Source: a virus
IMG/VR virus record: IMGVR_UViG_3300046009_011196
Coordinates: 1-28,909 of that record
DNA length: 28,909 bases
Strand: one strand, 5' to 3'
Shown: positions 8,269 to 16,500 of the stretch, in pieces
How positions within the stretch are numbered: position 1 is the stretch's first letter
Layout: every line of letters begins with the position of its first letter
Translations under genes and position numbers: made by a program
Notes under the pieces: generated by a model
Told to the model about the DNA's origin: nothing
What the model saw: the letters and a program-made list of their open reading frames with translations, nothing else
Database searches by the model: none

Positions 8269-8283
8269 GGCTTGTCTCCTCAT

Positions 8284-8315
8284 AAAAAAGCCCCACCCCT
8301 CGTAAGGGGCAGGGC
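8284..8315 (-). terminator. Hairpin terminator inside the capsid operon
   Basis: On the minus strand the arms CCCCT and AGGGG (8296-8300, 8305-8309) are extended by a second helix GCCC/GGGC (8290-8293, 8312-8315) with a two-base mismatch between. Six T follow. It lies after the 8338-9117 gene. Almost the same two-helix plan recurs at 9135-9166, suggesting duplication or shared selection. Confidence 0.85.
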
Positions 8316-8337
8316 CGGGGTGATTGGCTGTTGGGTG

Positions 8338-9117
8338 TTAAACTCGCTCGTAGAATGCGATTGCGTCGTGAACGCGCACCACGGTGCTTGCACCGGCGGG
8401 TATGGTCAGCACGGCCACATAACTGTGGGCGTCCATCAGGGGGCGTTGAATCAGGTTTTCAAACGCTGGGGTGGTCACGTTCAGTTCCACGCTGCGAATG
8501 GTCGAACTGAAGCCCACTTGGTCCCCGGCCAGGGTGTGGGTAATGGCTTCAGCGTCAATCGCGTTGACCGTGATGGTCTGCGTACCCGAACCGGCGCTGG
8601 TGATGCTCACGGCTCCGCTGGTGGTGGATACGTCCCCGGCCAAAGCAGCGGCGCGGGTGGTGTACAGTTTGCAGCGTAAACCGTTGACGGCACCGACAAA
8701 GTAGGTTGTCACGGCAGCCAGGCCGCCTGGTAACGCGCTGGAGGTGGACACCTGCACGGCAATACCGGAGGGCAGGGCGCGGGTGGCCAAAATCAGTTCT
8801 TCACTGAGGGTGTCAACCGTGAAGGTCTGAGACGGCACGGGTTGCGCACGCCAGGTGTTGAACTTGTGCAAGGTGGTGGTGATTGCGCCTGACAAGTTGG
8901 CCGTTCCTACCAGGGTAGGCACTTCCAAGCGCAACAACTTAGCCCCGTAATTGTCCGCGTCGGCGTTTAAGCCAAAGGGAATGGTGACGGTACTAGTTTC
9001 AGCGGTCGCGGTTTTGCCTTGGTAGCCGAGGGCGGTTGTGGTGGGGGCTGTATAGGCCCAGGTGCCGGTGGCAAACGTCATGCGTTGCACCGGAATCGTT
9101 TCGCGGTAAATTCCCAT
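8338..9117 (-). CDS. Capsid-adjacent virion protein with inserted beta module
   Basis: A 259-aa Thr/Ala/Gly-rich protein encoded directly after the major capsid gene, the usual place for a decoration or minor head protein. N- and C-terminal parts (TGTWAYTAPTTTALGYQG; TIPAGASTVVRVHDAI) look like one beta domain. Between them residues about 99-184 form a module with LPSGIAVQVS, AVTTYFVGAVNGLRCKLYTT and SITSAGSGTQTITV. A related module is in the esterase spike. The start has an AGGA site 9 bases upstream, just beyond a terminator. Location supports a head surface protein. Function is not proven. Confidence 0.68.
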   Translation of the reverse strand: MGIYRETIPVQRMTFATGTWAYTAPTTTALGYQGKTATAETSTVTIPFGLNADADNYGAKLLRLEVPTLVGTANLSGAITTTLHKFNTWRAQPVPSQTFTVDTLSEELILATRALPSGIAVQVSTSSALPGGLAAVTTYFVGAVNGLRCKLYTTRAAALAGDVSTTSGAVSITSAGSGTQTITVNAIDAEAITHTLAGDQVGFSSTIRSVELNVTTPAFENLIQRPLMDAHSYVAVLTIPAGASTVVRVHDAIAFYERV

Positions 9118-9134
9118 TTTTCAAAATCCTCATG

Positions 9135-9166
9135 AAAAAGCCCCACCCCCAGGCAGGGGGCAGGGC
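9135..9166 (-). terminator. Hairpin terminator after major capsid gene
   Basis: On the minus strand an inner helix of five G-C pairs (9146-9150 with 9156-9160) and an outer helix GCCC/GGGC (9140-9143 with 9163-9166) are separated by a two-base mismatch. Five T follow. It ends the major capsid transcript, probably allowing the capsid gene to be expressed above its downstream neighbours. Confidence 0.85.
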
Positions 9167-9186
9167 GTTTCTAACTGTGTTGTGGC

Positions 9187-10140
9187 TTAGCCGACGGTGC
9201 AGCCCACTTCAATGCGAATCATGAAGTTGTTGTTCAGAATCAGCGGGGCTTGGTAGGCTTTCCAGCCAATGGTGGCCCGTTGGTTCAAGGGGTCAGACGT
9301 CCCGCCAGAACCCAGGGCTTTTACGATGGCTTCCATTTTGCCCTTGCCCGCCACGTCCACAATGCCAAAGGCGTGTTGCGCCACCAGCAAGCAGGGGTAA
9401 ACGTTGGCCCCGCCAGAACCTTGCCCGGTGTAGGTCGGCACCAGGGTCGATTTCATGATCTGGCAACCATGAATTTCCCCGACGTAACCCTTTTGCAGGA
9501 TTTTGTTGTTGGCGTTGTACTGCATCAGGGTTTTGAGTTCGGTGTCATTCAACAAGTCAAACTCAACGTTTGGATGGATGAACATCATGTAGCCGCTGAG
9601 GTCAATCTCGCTGTTTTCCATCGGCTTTCCGAAGGGTTGGGCGTTGTTGTTGCTCAGGTTGGTAATGGCACGACGTAACAACGACAGGGTGAACGGGTTG
9701 GAAGCGCTGATCGCACTGCGGGCGCTGCCGGTCGCGTATAACACGTTGGTGCCGGAGAAAATCACATCGGCAATGTAGCTTTCAACGGATTCACCGCCTT
9801 GCTGGCCCATCACGTCGGTGGATTCGGTAATCACCGGGTCAATGCCCATCAAGTCCAAGGCGTCGGACACGGTGACATAATCCCCAAGCTGCACAACAGA
9901 GGTGCGCACTTCGGTGACAGACAGGTTGGTGCCCGCAGGGGTTACGCCTTCGGCCAAAGGGGTTTTGTTGACCGGCAGCGCATTAAACCGACGCCAAGAA
10001 ACGCTGTTTCCTTCGCGCGAAGCCAGGGAGTTCTTTTTGCCTGCTTTGTAGAAAATCTGCGCTTGGCGGGCCCGGTATAAGAGGTTACGGTCGTAAAACT
10101 CTTTAGCCTCTACGCTTAAAGAAGAAAGGGTATCTACCAT
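9187..10140 (-). CDS. Major capsid protein, N4-gp56 family
   Basis: A 317-aa protein that closely follows the N4-gp56-type major capsid pattern. The start region reads AKEFYDRNLLYRARQA, then SWRRFNALPVNKTPLAEGV, VTPAGTNLSVTEV, QLGDYVTVSDALDLMGIDPV, and a C-terminal region ending NNNFMIRIEVGCTV. It builds the icosahedral shell in an HK97-like fold. An AAGGA site lies 9 bases before ATG. It is preceded by the scaffold gene and followed by a strong terminator, the expected setting for a highly expressed capsid gene. This is one of the most secure assignments in the window. Confidence 0.93.
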   Translation of the reverse strand: MVDTLSSLSVEAKEFYDRNLLYRARQAQIFYKAGKKNSLASREGNSVSWRRFNALPVNKTPLAEGVTPAGTNLSVTEVRTSVVQLGDYVTVSDALDLMGIDPVITESTDVMGQQGGESVESYIADVIFSGTNVLYATGSARSAISASNPFTLSLLRRAITNLSNNNAQPFGKPMENSEIDLSGYMMFIHPNVEFDLLNDTELKTLMQYNANNKILQKGYVGEIHGCQIMKSTLVPTYTGQGSGGANVYPCLLVAQHAFGIVDVAGKGKMEAIVKALGSGGTSDPLNQRATIGWKAYQAPLILNNNFMIRIEVGCTVG

Positions 10141-10152
10141 GATCTAAATTCC

Positions 10153-10779
10153 TTATGTATCAAGCCCCATCTGGCGACGGAGTTGAGCAAACTTACGGTC
10201 ATCGTTGCCAATGGCTTGCAGCGCACTTCCCAGGCCAGGGCTTTTTGGCACCTGTGTTCCGGGTTGCAGTTGAATGGCGTTTTGCTTCATAAACTGCTGC
10301 TGCTGCTGTTGGCTTTTGGTTTTGGTAAGGCCTTCCAGTTTGGTTTGAAATTGTTTGACGGCTTCTTCAACGGCGATCCGGTCGTCCAGTAGTTGCCCGC
10401 GCTGCTGTGCGTCGTATTTGATGTTGTTGGCAAGCATGCCAATCTCAGTTTCAAAGGGCACTAAGTCGGGGTATTTCTGGGCGTATTCGCTGCGCAGTTG
10501 CGCCCCTTGTGCGTACTGTTGCACCGCTTGCAAGGCGACGTTTTCCACAAACGCATGGGGGTTTTTGGTGAACTGCTCCACCGGGTCCACTGGCTGTTGC
10601 GGGTTAAACACCTGCTGAAACCGGGCCATCAGCGCTTGGTTTTGCTGGGCCAGGGCAGCGGCGGCGTCCGCTTTTTTTTCGGCCTCGCTCAGCTTGGTCT
10701 GAAGCTCGGTCACTTCAGGCGCAGGCGTGGGCGTTTCAGCTGGCGGGTTTAAAAACTCGTCAAAATTAAACTCATCCAT
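10153..10779 (-). CDS. Capsid scaffolding protein
   Basis: A 208-aa acidic, low-aromatic protein. It has an acidic N-terminus (MDEFNFDEFLNPP), a Pro-rich linker, a coiled coil (residues about 24-60, ELQTKLSEAEKKADAAAALA), a second helical region, a run of Gln (residues 163-168) and a basic C-terminal tail (DDRKFAQLRRQMGLD) of the type that contacts the capsid shell. This composition and its place between portal and major capsid identify it as the assembly scaffold. AGGAG lies 8 bases before the ATG. Sequence-level family membership was not verified. Confidence 0.85.
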   Translation of the reverse strand: MDEFNFDEFLNPPAETPTPAPEVTELQTKLSEAEKKADAAAALAQQNQALMARFQQVFNPQQPVDPVEQFTKNPHAFVENVALQAVQQYAQGAQLRSEYAQKYPDLVPFETEIGMLANNIKYDAQQRGQLLDDRIAVEEAVKQFQTKLEGLTKTKSQQQQQQFMKQNAIQLQPGTQVPKSPGLGSALQAIGNDDRKFAQLRRQMGLDT

Positions 10780-10905
10780 GGGAAAGGCTCCTACTGTTGG
10801 CTATTCACCCTTTCGCAGGTGTCGCGGGCGCGTTAAAACGACGGCCAGCAGGTCCAGCATGTCGGCTCTGGTAGCGGCCCCTGTCCGGTGGCATGGGTCC
10901 CGGCC

Positions 10906-11148
10906 TTAACTCTCCGGGCGGAGTGTAGGGAATTCTCTGGCCAAGCGTTCAATCTTGGCTTTCAGGTGATTGAGCGCGTCCTGTCGGCCTTGCTCTCTGG
11001 CCGCCTGAAACGCGCTGTTTAAGTCTAAAATCTGGATTTCAGTTCTGGCCGGGGTCAGTTCCGGGGTCAGAAGCTCCGTCCACAGGGGGCTGTGCACCAA
11101 TTCCCATGCTTGCTTGCGCTGCAAGTAAGGCTTGCTGTCTCTCTGCAT
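10906..11148 (-). CDS. Small protein overlapping the portal gene end
   Basis: An 80-aa protein, mainly helical and charged (QAAREQGRQDALNHLKAKIERLAREF). Its first 110 bases lie inside the 3' end of the portal gene in another frame. A GAGGAG site 5 bases before ATG 11148 strongly supports that start and hence the overlap. Downstream in the transcript, 126 bases separate it from the scaffold gene. No known family was recognised. Small helical proteins between portal and scaffold are common in podoviruses and may help assembly; that is inference. Confidence 0.72.
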   Translation of the reverse strand: MQRDSKPYLQRKQAWELVHSPLWTELLTPELTPARTEIQILDLNSAFQAAREQGRQDALNHLKAKIERLAREFPTLRPES

Positions 11149-13051
11149 TGAATCTCCTCAACACCTCTTGGATTAAATCGGGGGTGTTCCGAATGCCTTG
11201 CAGTTTGCCAATCTCTTTCAAGAACGGCTCGTAAATGCCAATCATCTCTGGCGGCACGTTAAAGATTTGGCTTAAGCCTTCCACTTGGGCAGCCTTGCTT
11301 TGTGCGGGGTTGATGCCCACCATTTCCACGGTGTATTCGCCGCTTGCCAGTAAGCTCATGTCAATTTCTTGGAACTGGCGCTCCCCGGTCATCGGGTCTT
11401 CGTAATCAATGCTGATGGGTTCTTCGTAAAAGCGGCCTGCTAAAATCATCAGGCGGCCCATCACGCGCTGAATGCCCATGTTGTTCATGTGTTCCACCAC
11501 TTCACGGGAAATGGACATGTTGTTTTCTTGCAGCACCTGAATTTCAGTGGCTGTCTTCTTAAAATCAATGTTGGACGCGCCCTGAAACGGGGCATTGCCG
11601 CCGGACACAATCTGCGCTTCGGCTTTCAGGGTGCCGATGCTGTCTTGCAGCATTTGGGGCTCGATGTAATCCCCACTCACAGCGGCAAAGTGTTGGTTCA
11701 CCGGGTGCGGCGCGGTCACAATCCCCCCGGCCACGCCAAACAGGTTTTCAATGTTGGCTTGTTCGCTGGCGATAAAGCGGTTGCCATTACGGGCCATCGT
11801 CTCCAACATGTAGTTCTGCATGATGTTGATGGTCTTCTGGATGTCGGCCATGTCCTCAATCGGGCCAGTGCCGTACGGGCTCCCTCGGTCCGGCATCCAG
11901 TCGTAAAACACCACGGGGTTAATCCCCTTGGGCAGCAAGTTGGGCTTAAATTCGACCAGGTATTTATTCCCGGCAATCCCCACAATAATGTTGCGGTATT
12001 CCCGCTCCTGGGTTTTCAGGTGGGGAAAATAGTACAGGTCGTACTCGCAATGCTCTTCGTGGTGGGTGATTTGATTCAACACCCGGTCAGCATCATTGAC
12101 AGACAACAAGTCTTGGTTTTGCTGGCGGTTATACAGGTTTTTGTCATTCAGCGTGTCCAGCTTATCGGCGTTCATAATACCGGGGCGCTCGCGCAGTTCT
12201 TGCACGCGAATTTGCGTAAAATATCCCCACCCGGCGCGTTCTGGGTCGCTGGCGCTGGGGTCTACGTGCAGCCACAACGGGTTCCACACATCCACGTCAA
12301 TTTTGCGCTCGGTTATTTGCACCGGCCCGTATGATGGGGGCCCCTCGGTGTCTGGGGTCATCATGGGCTGGCCCAGTTCGTCCAAAACCGGTTGGCCCAT
12401 CTCGTCCAAGACCGGTTCCCCAGGGATAATCTCACCGGGCATGGGTTGCCATTCCCAATAGGTGTTTTCTTTCACGCAGGGGTACACGCCGCTAAACCCG
12501 GCCCAGATGCAGTCCAGCAGACTCATGCCCAGCTTTTCGCTGATCTGGTTTTCCCGCAGCATGAATTTAAACGCTTCTGTCAGTTGGTGCTCCAGGTCCA
12601 CATAGGTGAGTGGCCTGGGGGCAGGCGGCAGCATTTCCACGGGCAAGCCCATCATTTGGACGCTTTTGGCCAGTTGCTCATAAATTAGCAAGTGCTGCTG
12701 GTATTGCTCAGGCAAAGGCTTGTTGCTTTTGGCTCGAATGCGCACAAAGTCCGTGTCATTCGGGAACAGCGTTTGCTTGATACCGCTGTAAAGCAACTTG
12801 GCTTGTTGACGAGACACGGGAATAAAGACCTGTGGGCGGCCTGTGTTGGCGTCATTGTCCTGGCCTTGTGACTTGGGCAAGGGCAGCAAGTCGTCGGTGT
12901 CCAACTTGTTTTTCAGGTAGTTGTAACACTTGGCCATGACGGCTTTTTTCTCTTTGCCGTGCAAGGTCAGTTGCTGCTTAAAGGCGTTGGCAATCCGCAC
13001 AATGTCGGTTTGCTCAGCTTCCGGCAAATTGGGAACGGGAATATCGTACAT
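11039..13051 (-). CDS. Portal protein
   Basis: A 670-aa protein with podovirus portal features. It has an N-terminal helical clip region, GRPQVFIPVSRQQAKLLYSGIKQTLFP, a Trp-rich wing segment (DVDVWNPLWLHVDPSA), and the highly typical YGTGPIEDMADIQKTINIMQ followed by a helical crown and a Pro/Gly/Asp-rich tail (QPPVDGASDPGTDPGQN). The portal forms the dodecameric ring at one capsid vertex through which DNA enters and leaves. A tandem VLDEMGQP/VLDELGQP repeat is at residues about 214-230. No good ribosome site is visible upstream of the chosen ATG, so the start is less certain than the body. Confidence 0.9.
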   Translation of the reverse strand: MYDIPVPNLPEAEQTDIVRIANAFKQQLTLHGKEKKAVMAKCYNYLKNKLDTDDLLPLPKSQGQDNDANTGRPQVFIPVSRQQAKLLYSGIKQTLFPNDTDFVRIRAKSNKPLPEQYQQHLLIYEQLAKSVQMMGLPVEMLPPAPRPLTYVDLEHQLTEAFKFMLRENQISEKLGMSLLDCIWAGFSGVYPCVKENTYWEWQPMPGEIIPGEPVLDEMGQPVLDELGQPMMTPDTEGPPSYGPVQITERKIDVDVWNPLWLHVDPSASDPERAGWGYFTQIRVQELRERPGIMNADKLDTLNDKNLYNRQQNQDLLSVNDADRVLNQITHHEEHCEYDLYYFPHLKTQEREYRNIIVGIAGNKYLVEFKPNLLPKGINPVVFYDWMPDRGSPYGTGPIEDMADIQKTINIMQNYMLETMARNGNRFIASEQANIENLFGVAGGIVTAPHPVNQHFAAVSGDYIEPQMLQDSIGTLKAEAQIVSGGNAPFQGASNIDFKKTATEIQVLQENNMSISREVVEHMNNMGIQRVMGRLMILAGRFYEEPISIDYEDPMTGERQFQEIDMSLLASGEYTVEMVGINPAQSKAAQVEGLSQIFNVPPEMIGIYEPFLKEIGKLQGIRNTPDLIQEVLRRFNAERQQALLAAQASMGIGAQPPVDGASDPGTDPGQN
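12369..12416 (-). repeat. 24-bp tandem repeat within the portal gene
   Basis: Two adjacent 24-base units differ at three or four bases and keep the reading frame, giving VLDEMGQP followed by VLDELGQP in the portal. This is an in-frame duplication in a variable acidic loop; copy number may differ between relatives. Confidence 0.8.
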
Positions 13052-13063
13052 TCAGGCGCTCAT

Positions 13064-13101
13064 AAAAAAGCGCAAAGCCCACACGGTGGCGGGCTCTGCG
13101 C
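13064..13101 (-). terminator. Terminator upstream of the portal gene
   Basis: On the minus strand two stacked helices, GCGCA/TGCGC and AGCCC/GGGCT (13070-13080 with 13091-13101, one mismatch between), are followed by six T. It would end the transcript that comes through the ejection protein genes and runs antisense across the plus-strand gene at 13148. The portal ATG lies only 13 bases beyond the U-tract, so portal expression would need readthrough, or a promoter that was not found. Confidence 0.85.
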
Positions 13102-13132
13102 GTTGTCTGTAAGGAGGAAGGGTAACTTGGTG

Positions 13133-13141
13133 TGATATACT
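13133..13141 (+). promoter_or_regulatory. Extended -10 promoter for the antisense membrane gene
   Basis: TGATATACT matches an extended -10 element (TGn plus TATACT, five of six bases of TATAAT). No acceptable -35 lies 17 bases upstream, which is allowed for extended -10 promoters. Transcription would begin about 7 bases downstream, at or next to the A of ATG 13148, giving a leaderless mRNA. An AAGGAGG at 13111-13117 is too far from the start to serve it. Confidence 0.5.
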
Positions 13142-13147
13142 CGGTTA

Positions 13148-13582
13148 ATGTTATTGACTGGAAACGTATCGCGCTTTTGGGCGGCGGTTCATTGGTTTGT
13201 GGACGTTGCCGCTGTGTTGGTGCCCCCCTTGGCGGTCATTCAGCATGATTGCTGGCTGGCCTGGCTGGGGCTGGGGTGCTTGCTGTGGTCTTTGACAAAA
13301 AGCCCTAAAACGTTTCAAGTCACCTTAACGGAGCGGGTGTTGCCGGTCTGGGGGGTGTTTTTATTGTTGGCATTCTTGGTCACGCTGTCGCCGTCAGTAG
13401 AATTACAAACCCGTAATGTACGGATGTTTGAAAATATTCACCAAGAATTACGTGGCGTGAATGCGCAACTTGTTGAAACCCGTAAAGCCGTTGATCCAGT
13501 TTTCAAAAAATACAACGATGCCTTTTCTGATTTGACCTTTAACGACGATTCGGTTCAGCCTTCTGATGCGGTTGTCTTTTAA
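13148..13582 (+). CDS. Lone antisense membrane protein (moron-like)
   Basis: A 144-aa protein on the strand opposite to its neighbours. Three hydrophobic segments are visible at residues about 10-31, 36-49 and 64-81, followed by a soluble helical, charged tail (LQTRNVRMFENIHQELRGVNAQ) and an Asp-rich end. No minus-strand gene covers 13052-13538, so it is not a shadow of one. Its last 44 bases overlap the convergent end of the 1137-aa gene. The promoter-like TGATATACT suggests autonomous expression. A single reversed membrane gene in a late operon is typical of accessory 'moron' genes for superinfection exclusion or host alteration; a holin is another possibility. No family was recognised. Confidence 0.68.
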   Translation: MLLTGNVSRFWAAVHWFVDVAAVLVPPLAVIQHDCWLAWLGLGCLLWSLTKSPKTFQVTLTERVLPVWGVFLLLAFLVTLSPSVELQTRNVRMFENIHQELRGVNAQLVETRKAVDPVFKKYNDAFSDLTFNDDSVQPSDAVVF

Positions 13583-16500
13583 GGTTGGGGTTTTTATTGT
13601 GTTTCAGGTAAAAGCGTTTTTCGCTGTCTCTCTGTTGAATGGCTTGATACATTGCAATCGCTTGCTGGTCTGGCCGTTTTGGGCTATGCCCAAACAGATA
13701 GGCTTTGGTGGCGCTGTTGGCCGCAGACGCAACCCCAGCCATGTATTTGATTTTGGCCTCATCTGACAAGGCTTGAAACTGTGGCTTTTGTACGGCCTGG
13801 TCCAACCCCGCTTTAATGGTTTTACCCATCACCCGTTGGTAATCGCTACGCTCTTGATTGCTCAGCTTGTAGCTGGCTTCTTTGCCGTTCATTGATAATT
13901 GAACTGTTTTCCCAACCACGCTAGGCGCTTGCCGAACTTCCCCGGTGCGGGCATACAGCTTTAACACCTCTTGGGCGACAGGATCGGCTTTGGCCTTGCT
14001 GGCAAATGACGGGTTTAGAAAGACGTTAAACGGATTGTTTCCACCATCTTGATACCGCTCTTGTGCTTCACCAAAGGCATCTCGCCGTTCTGGCAACATC
14101 TGCGCCAAAAAAGGTATCTTGGCTTGAATCTGATTAATGGCTTGTGACACTGGCCCTGTGGCGGTCGTGTCTCGTACCGTGTTATCTGCCAACTGGTTTA
14201 CTTGGTTTAACGCTGTCGGCACAAAACCAGACGCCCCAGACAGGGCTGTGCTTGCAACGCCTGACACCAAACCTTCACGGTTTTTAGCCACTTGCTGAAT
14301 GCCTTGCAACACAGGCTGTTCTACCAGTGTGTTTGCCCCTTGTGTTAGTGTGGCGGCTACTTCATCCAATAAGGCCACTGCTTGTTCTTCGCCTTTTTTG
14401 CCCTGGTTGTCGGCTAGATTGGCCCCGGCTGCCAAGGCAATGGAAGACGGTTGCGCCCAATCATAAGTCACCAGCGTGTCGCCGGGTTTTACCTGGGCGT
14501 CTAAAGGGTTAAGCGTGGTCGTAAAACGCTTTAAGGCAGAAACATTGATGCGGTATTGCCCGGCCCCTTGGGTTTGCTGCACATTGGCAATGTCGTTGTC
14601 CTCATTGCGATCAGCCGTCACAATGCCCAGCTTGCGCAAATAATACCCTGCGGCCATGCCCGACGTACCAACCGTGGCCCGGCCAAACTGTTGAACAAAC
14701 TCACGCTGATTAAACTCTTTCCCCCGAACCAGCTTTGATAGTTCATACATGCTTTTCGCAAAACCCACAGGGCTGTAATCCAGGCCACGGGCCAACAGGT
14801 TGCCAGGGGTTTTCGGGTACTTTAACAGCAGTTCGCCCAAGCCAAAGCCCTGAACGCCGACCTTGTTTAAGCCGTTCTTAACGAACATCAGGGTTTGAGC
14901 GGCTAAGGATTCATCTTGAAAAGTGCGATACATCGCCTCTTGGTAGGCAGTCAAACGCATTTCTGGCGTGATGCGCGGGTTCTTTTGGCCGCTTTTTTTG
15001 GTTGCGCCTAACTGGTTCATCAGGCTTTCGCGGTAGGTGGCTTCATAGTAGGCCCGGTCGGTGGCCCTGAGCGTAAAACCAAGCCCTTTTTCCAGCTTGG
15101 CCATCACCCCAGATTGAAAGGTCTGGCTAGTGCCCATGTCAAACTGGGTCTTGTTACCGCTGGTGTCGATGTTGTCGGCCACATCCCCAACGCCTTGCAG
15201 CAAGCCGCGTACTTTGCCAGTCACGGCGGTTTTGTACTGCGGCAAAACTTTGGTTCGTTTGCCGGTAAACACGCCAACCAGCTTATCGGCCAGCACCGCC
15301 ACATGGTCAGATACCAATTCAGCGGCACCAAACAGTTCGTTGCCCCCCAAGTTACGGATCGTGGTTTTGGGGTTTAACAGTTGGGCAATGGTTTGATACG
15401 CGGCCAGTTTTTGTCCGGCTGTTTTGGGGGCAAGGTTGTCAATCATACTCACCAGCTTGGCGGTTTCGGCGCTTTTCGCGTGACCGGTGGCTTGTTGAAC
15501 CTTTTCGGCTTGGGTCCGCACTTTCACGGCCTGCTCACGGCTCATTTTGAGGCCGCGCTGCATCATCACCTTATTGGCCCAATAGACCGCCCCATCTGGG
15601 GTGAGCTTGTTCCACAGTGTAGCCGCTTGAATGGTCTGTCCGGCCTTACTCAGCTTCAATGACAGTTTTGAAAGAATATCAATCGCTTCTTCAAAACGCC
15701 CTTGCTGTTGGGCAAAGGAGGCCAGCATCTGCCCATCCACCACGGTCTGGTCATCCAGCAAGTTTAAATCATTGACGCGGCGCAACACGTCGTTAGGGTC
15801 ATCGGCAATGTTTTTGCTGGCCTGCTCTAACCGCGCTTGGTTGCTGGTAGGGGTATACTGGGCGTTAATATTATCGGCCACATCTGGGGCCGTGTTGGGG
15901 CTGTCTGTAACCGTGTTGGTGGCAAAGCGGGAATCTTTCGACCCAGTGGAAATGACCGGCGGGGCAGCGTCAACGGGGGCCAATGCGGTTGATTGGCGAA
16001 GGGCATCAAAAGCCGTGTCTTGGTTGCTGATACGCCCTTGCAGCATTTTGGGCTGTGTGGGGAATGATGGCATGTCCACCGGCGGCAACGCGTCTGGCGG
16101 CTGAACAGGCAGGGCACGCACTGGCTTAGGGGCAAACTTTTTGCGGTTGGCCTGTTGATACGCCTGTTGCAGCATCGGGGTACTGCGGGCAATGGTGGCC
16201 GGGGCAGCGCCTAAACCTGCACCGGTGGCGGCCACCTGTATTGTTCGCATCGGGTCAAACCCACGACCTTCTGCGCCTTGAATGGCGGCATCAGTGGCCC
16301 CAGCACCCAACGCGCCTAAACTGGCATCAGTCACAACTTGCTGTAAAAACGGGGCTCCCGCTTGGGTTAACCGACGCCCCAGGGCAGGCATTGCCACGTT
16401 TGCAGCGCCCGACAAGCCCACGGCAAACGGGTTTGCTTGCACCCCTGCATTGCGGTAAGCATCAAACTGACTGGCTGCACCGCCAGCAAACAGCCCCAGC

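Noticed and set aside
10834-10848. Fifteen-base match to part of the M13 forward primer sequence
   Set aside because: The flanking bases do not match the vector and the region sits between normal phage genes, so chance is the likely cause. A read-coverage check would confirm.
10780-10905. Possible short minus-strand genes of 29 and 19 codons
   Set aside because: Neither has a ribosome site or protein-like composition. The gap before the scaffold gene is treated as non-coding leader.
11489-12334. Long plus-strand open frame (281 aa) opposite the portal
   Set aside because: It is an antisense shadow of the well-supported portal gene, His/Val-rich, with no start signal.
13111-13117. AAGGAGG ribosome site for an upstream start of the antisense gene
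   Set aside because: The in-frame GTG and TTG near it run into a stop at once, and the distance to ATG 13148 is too long.
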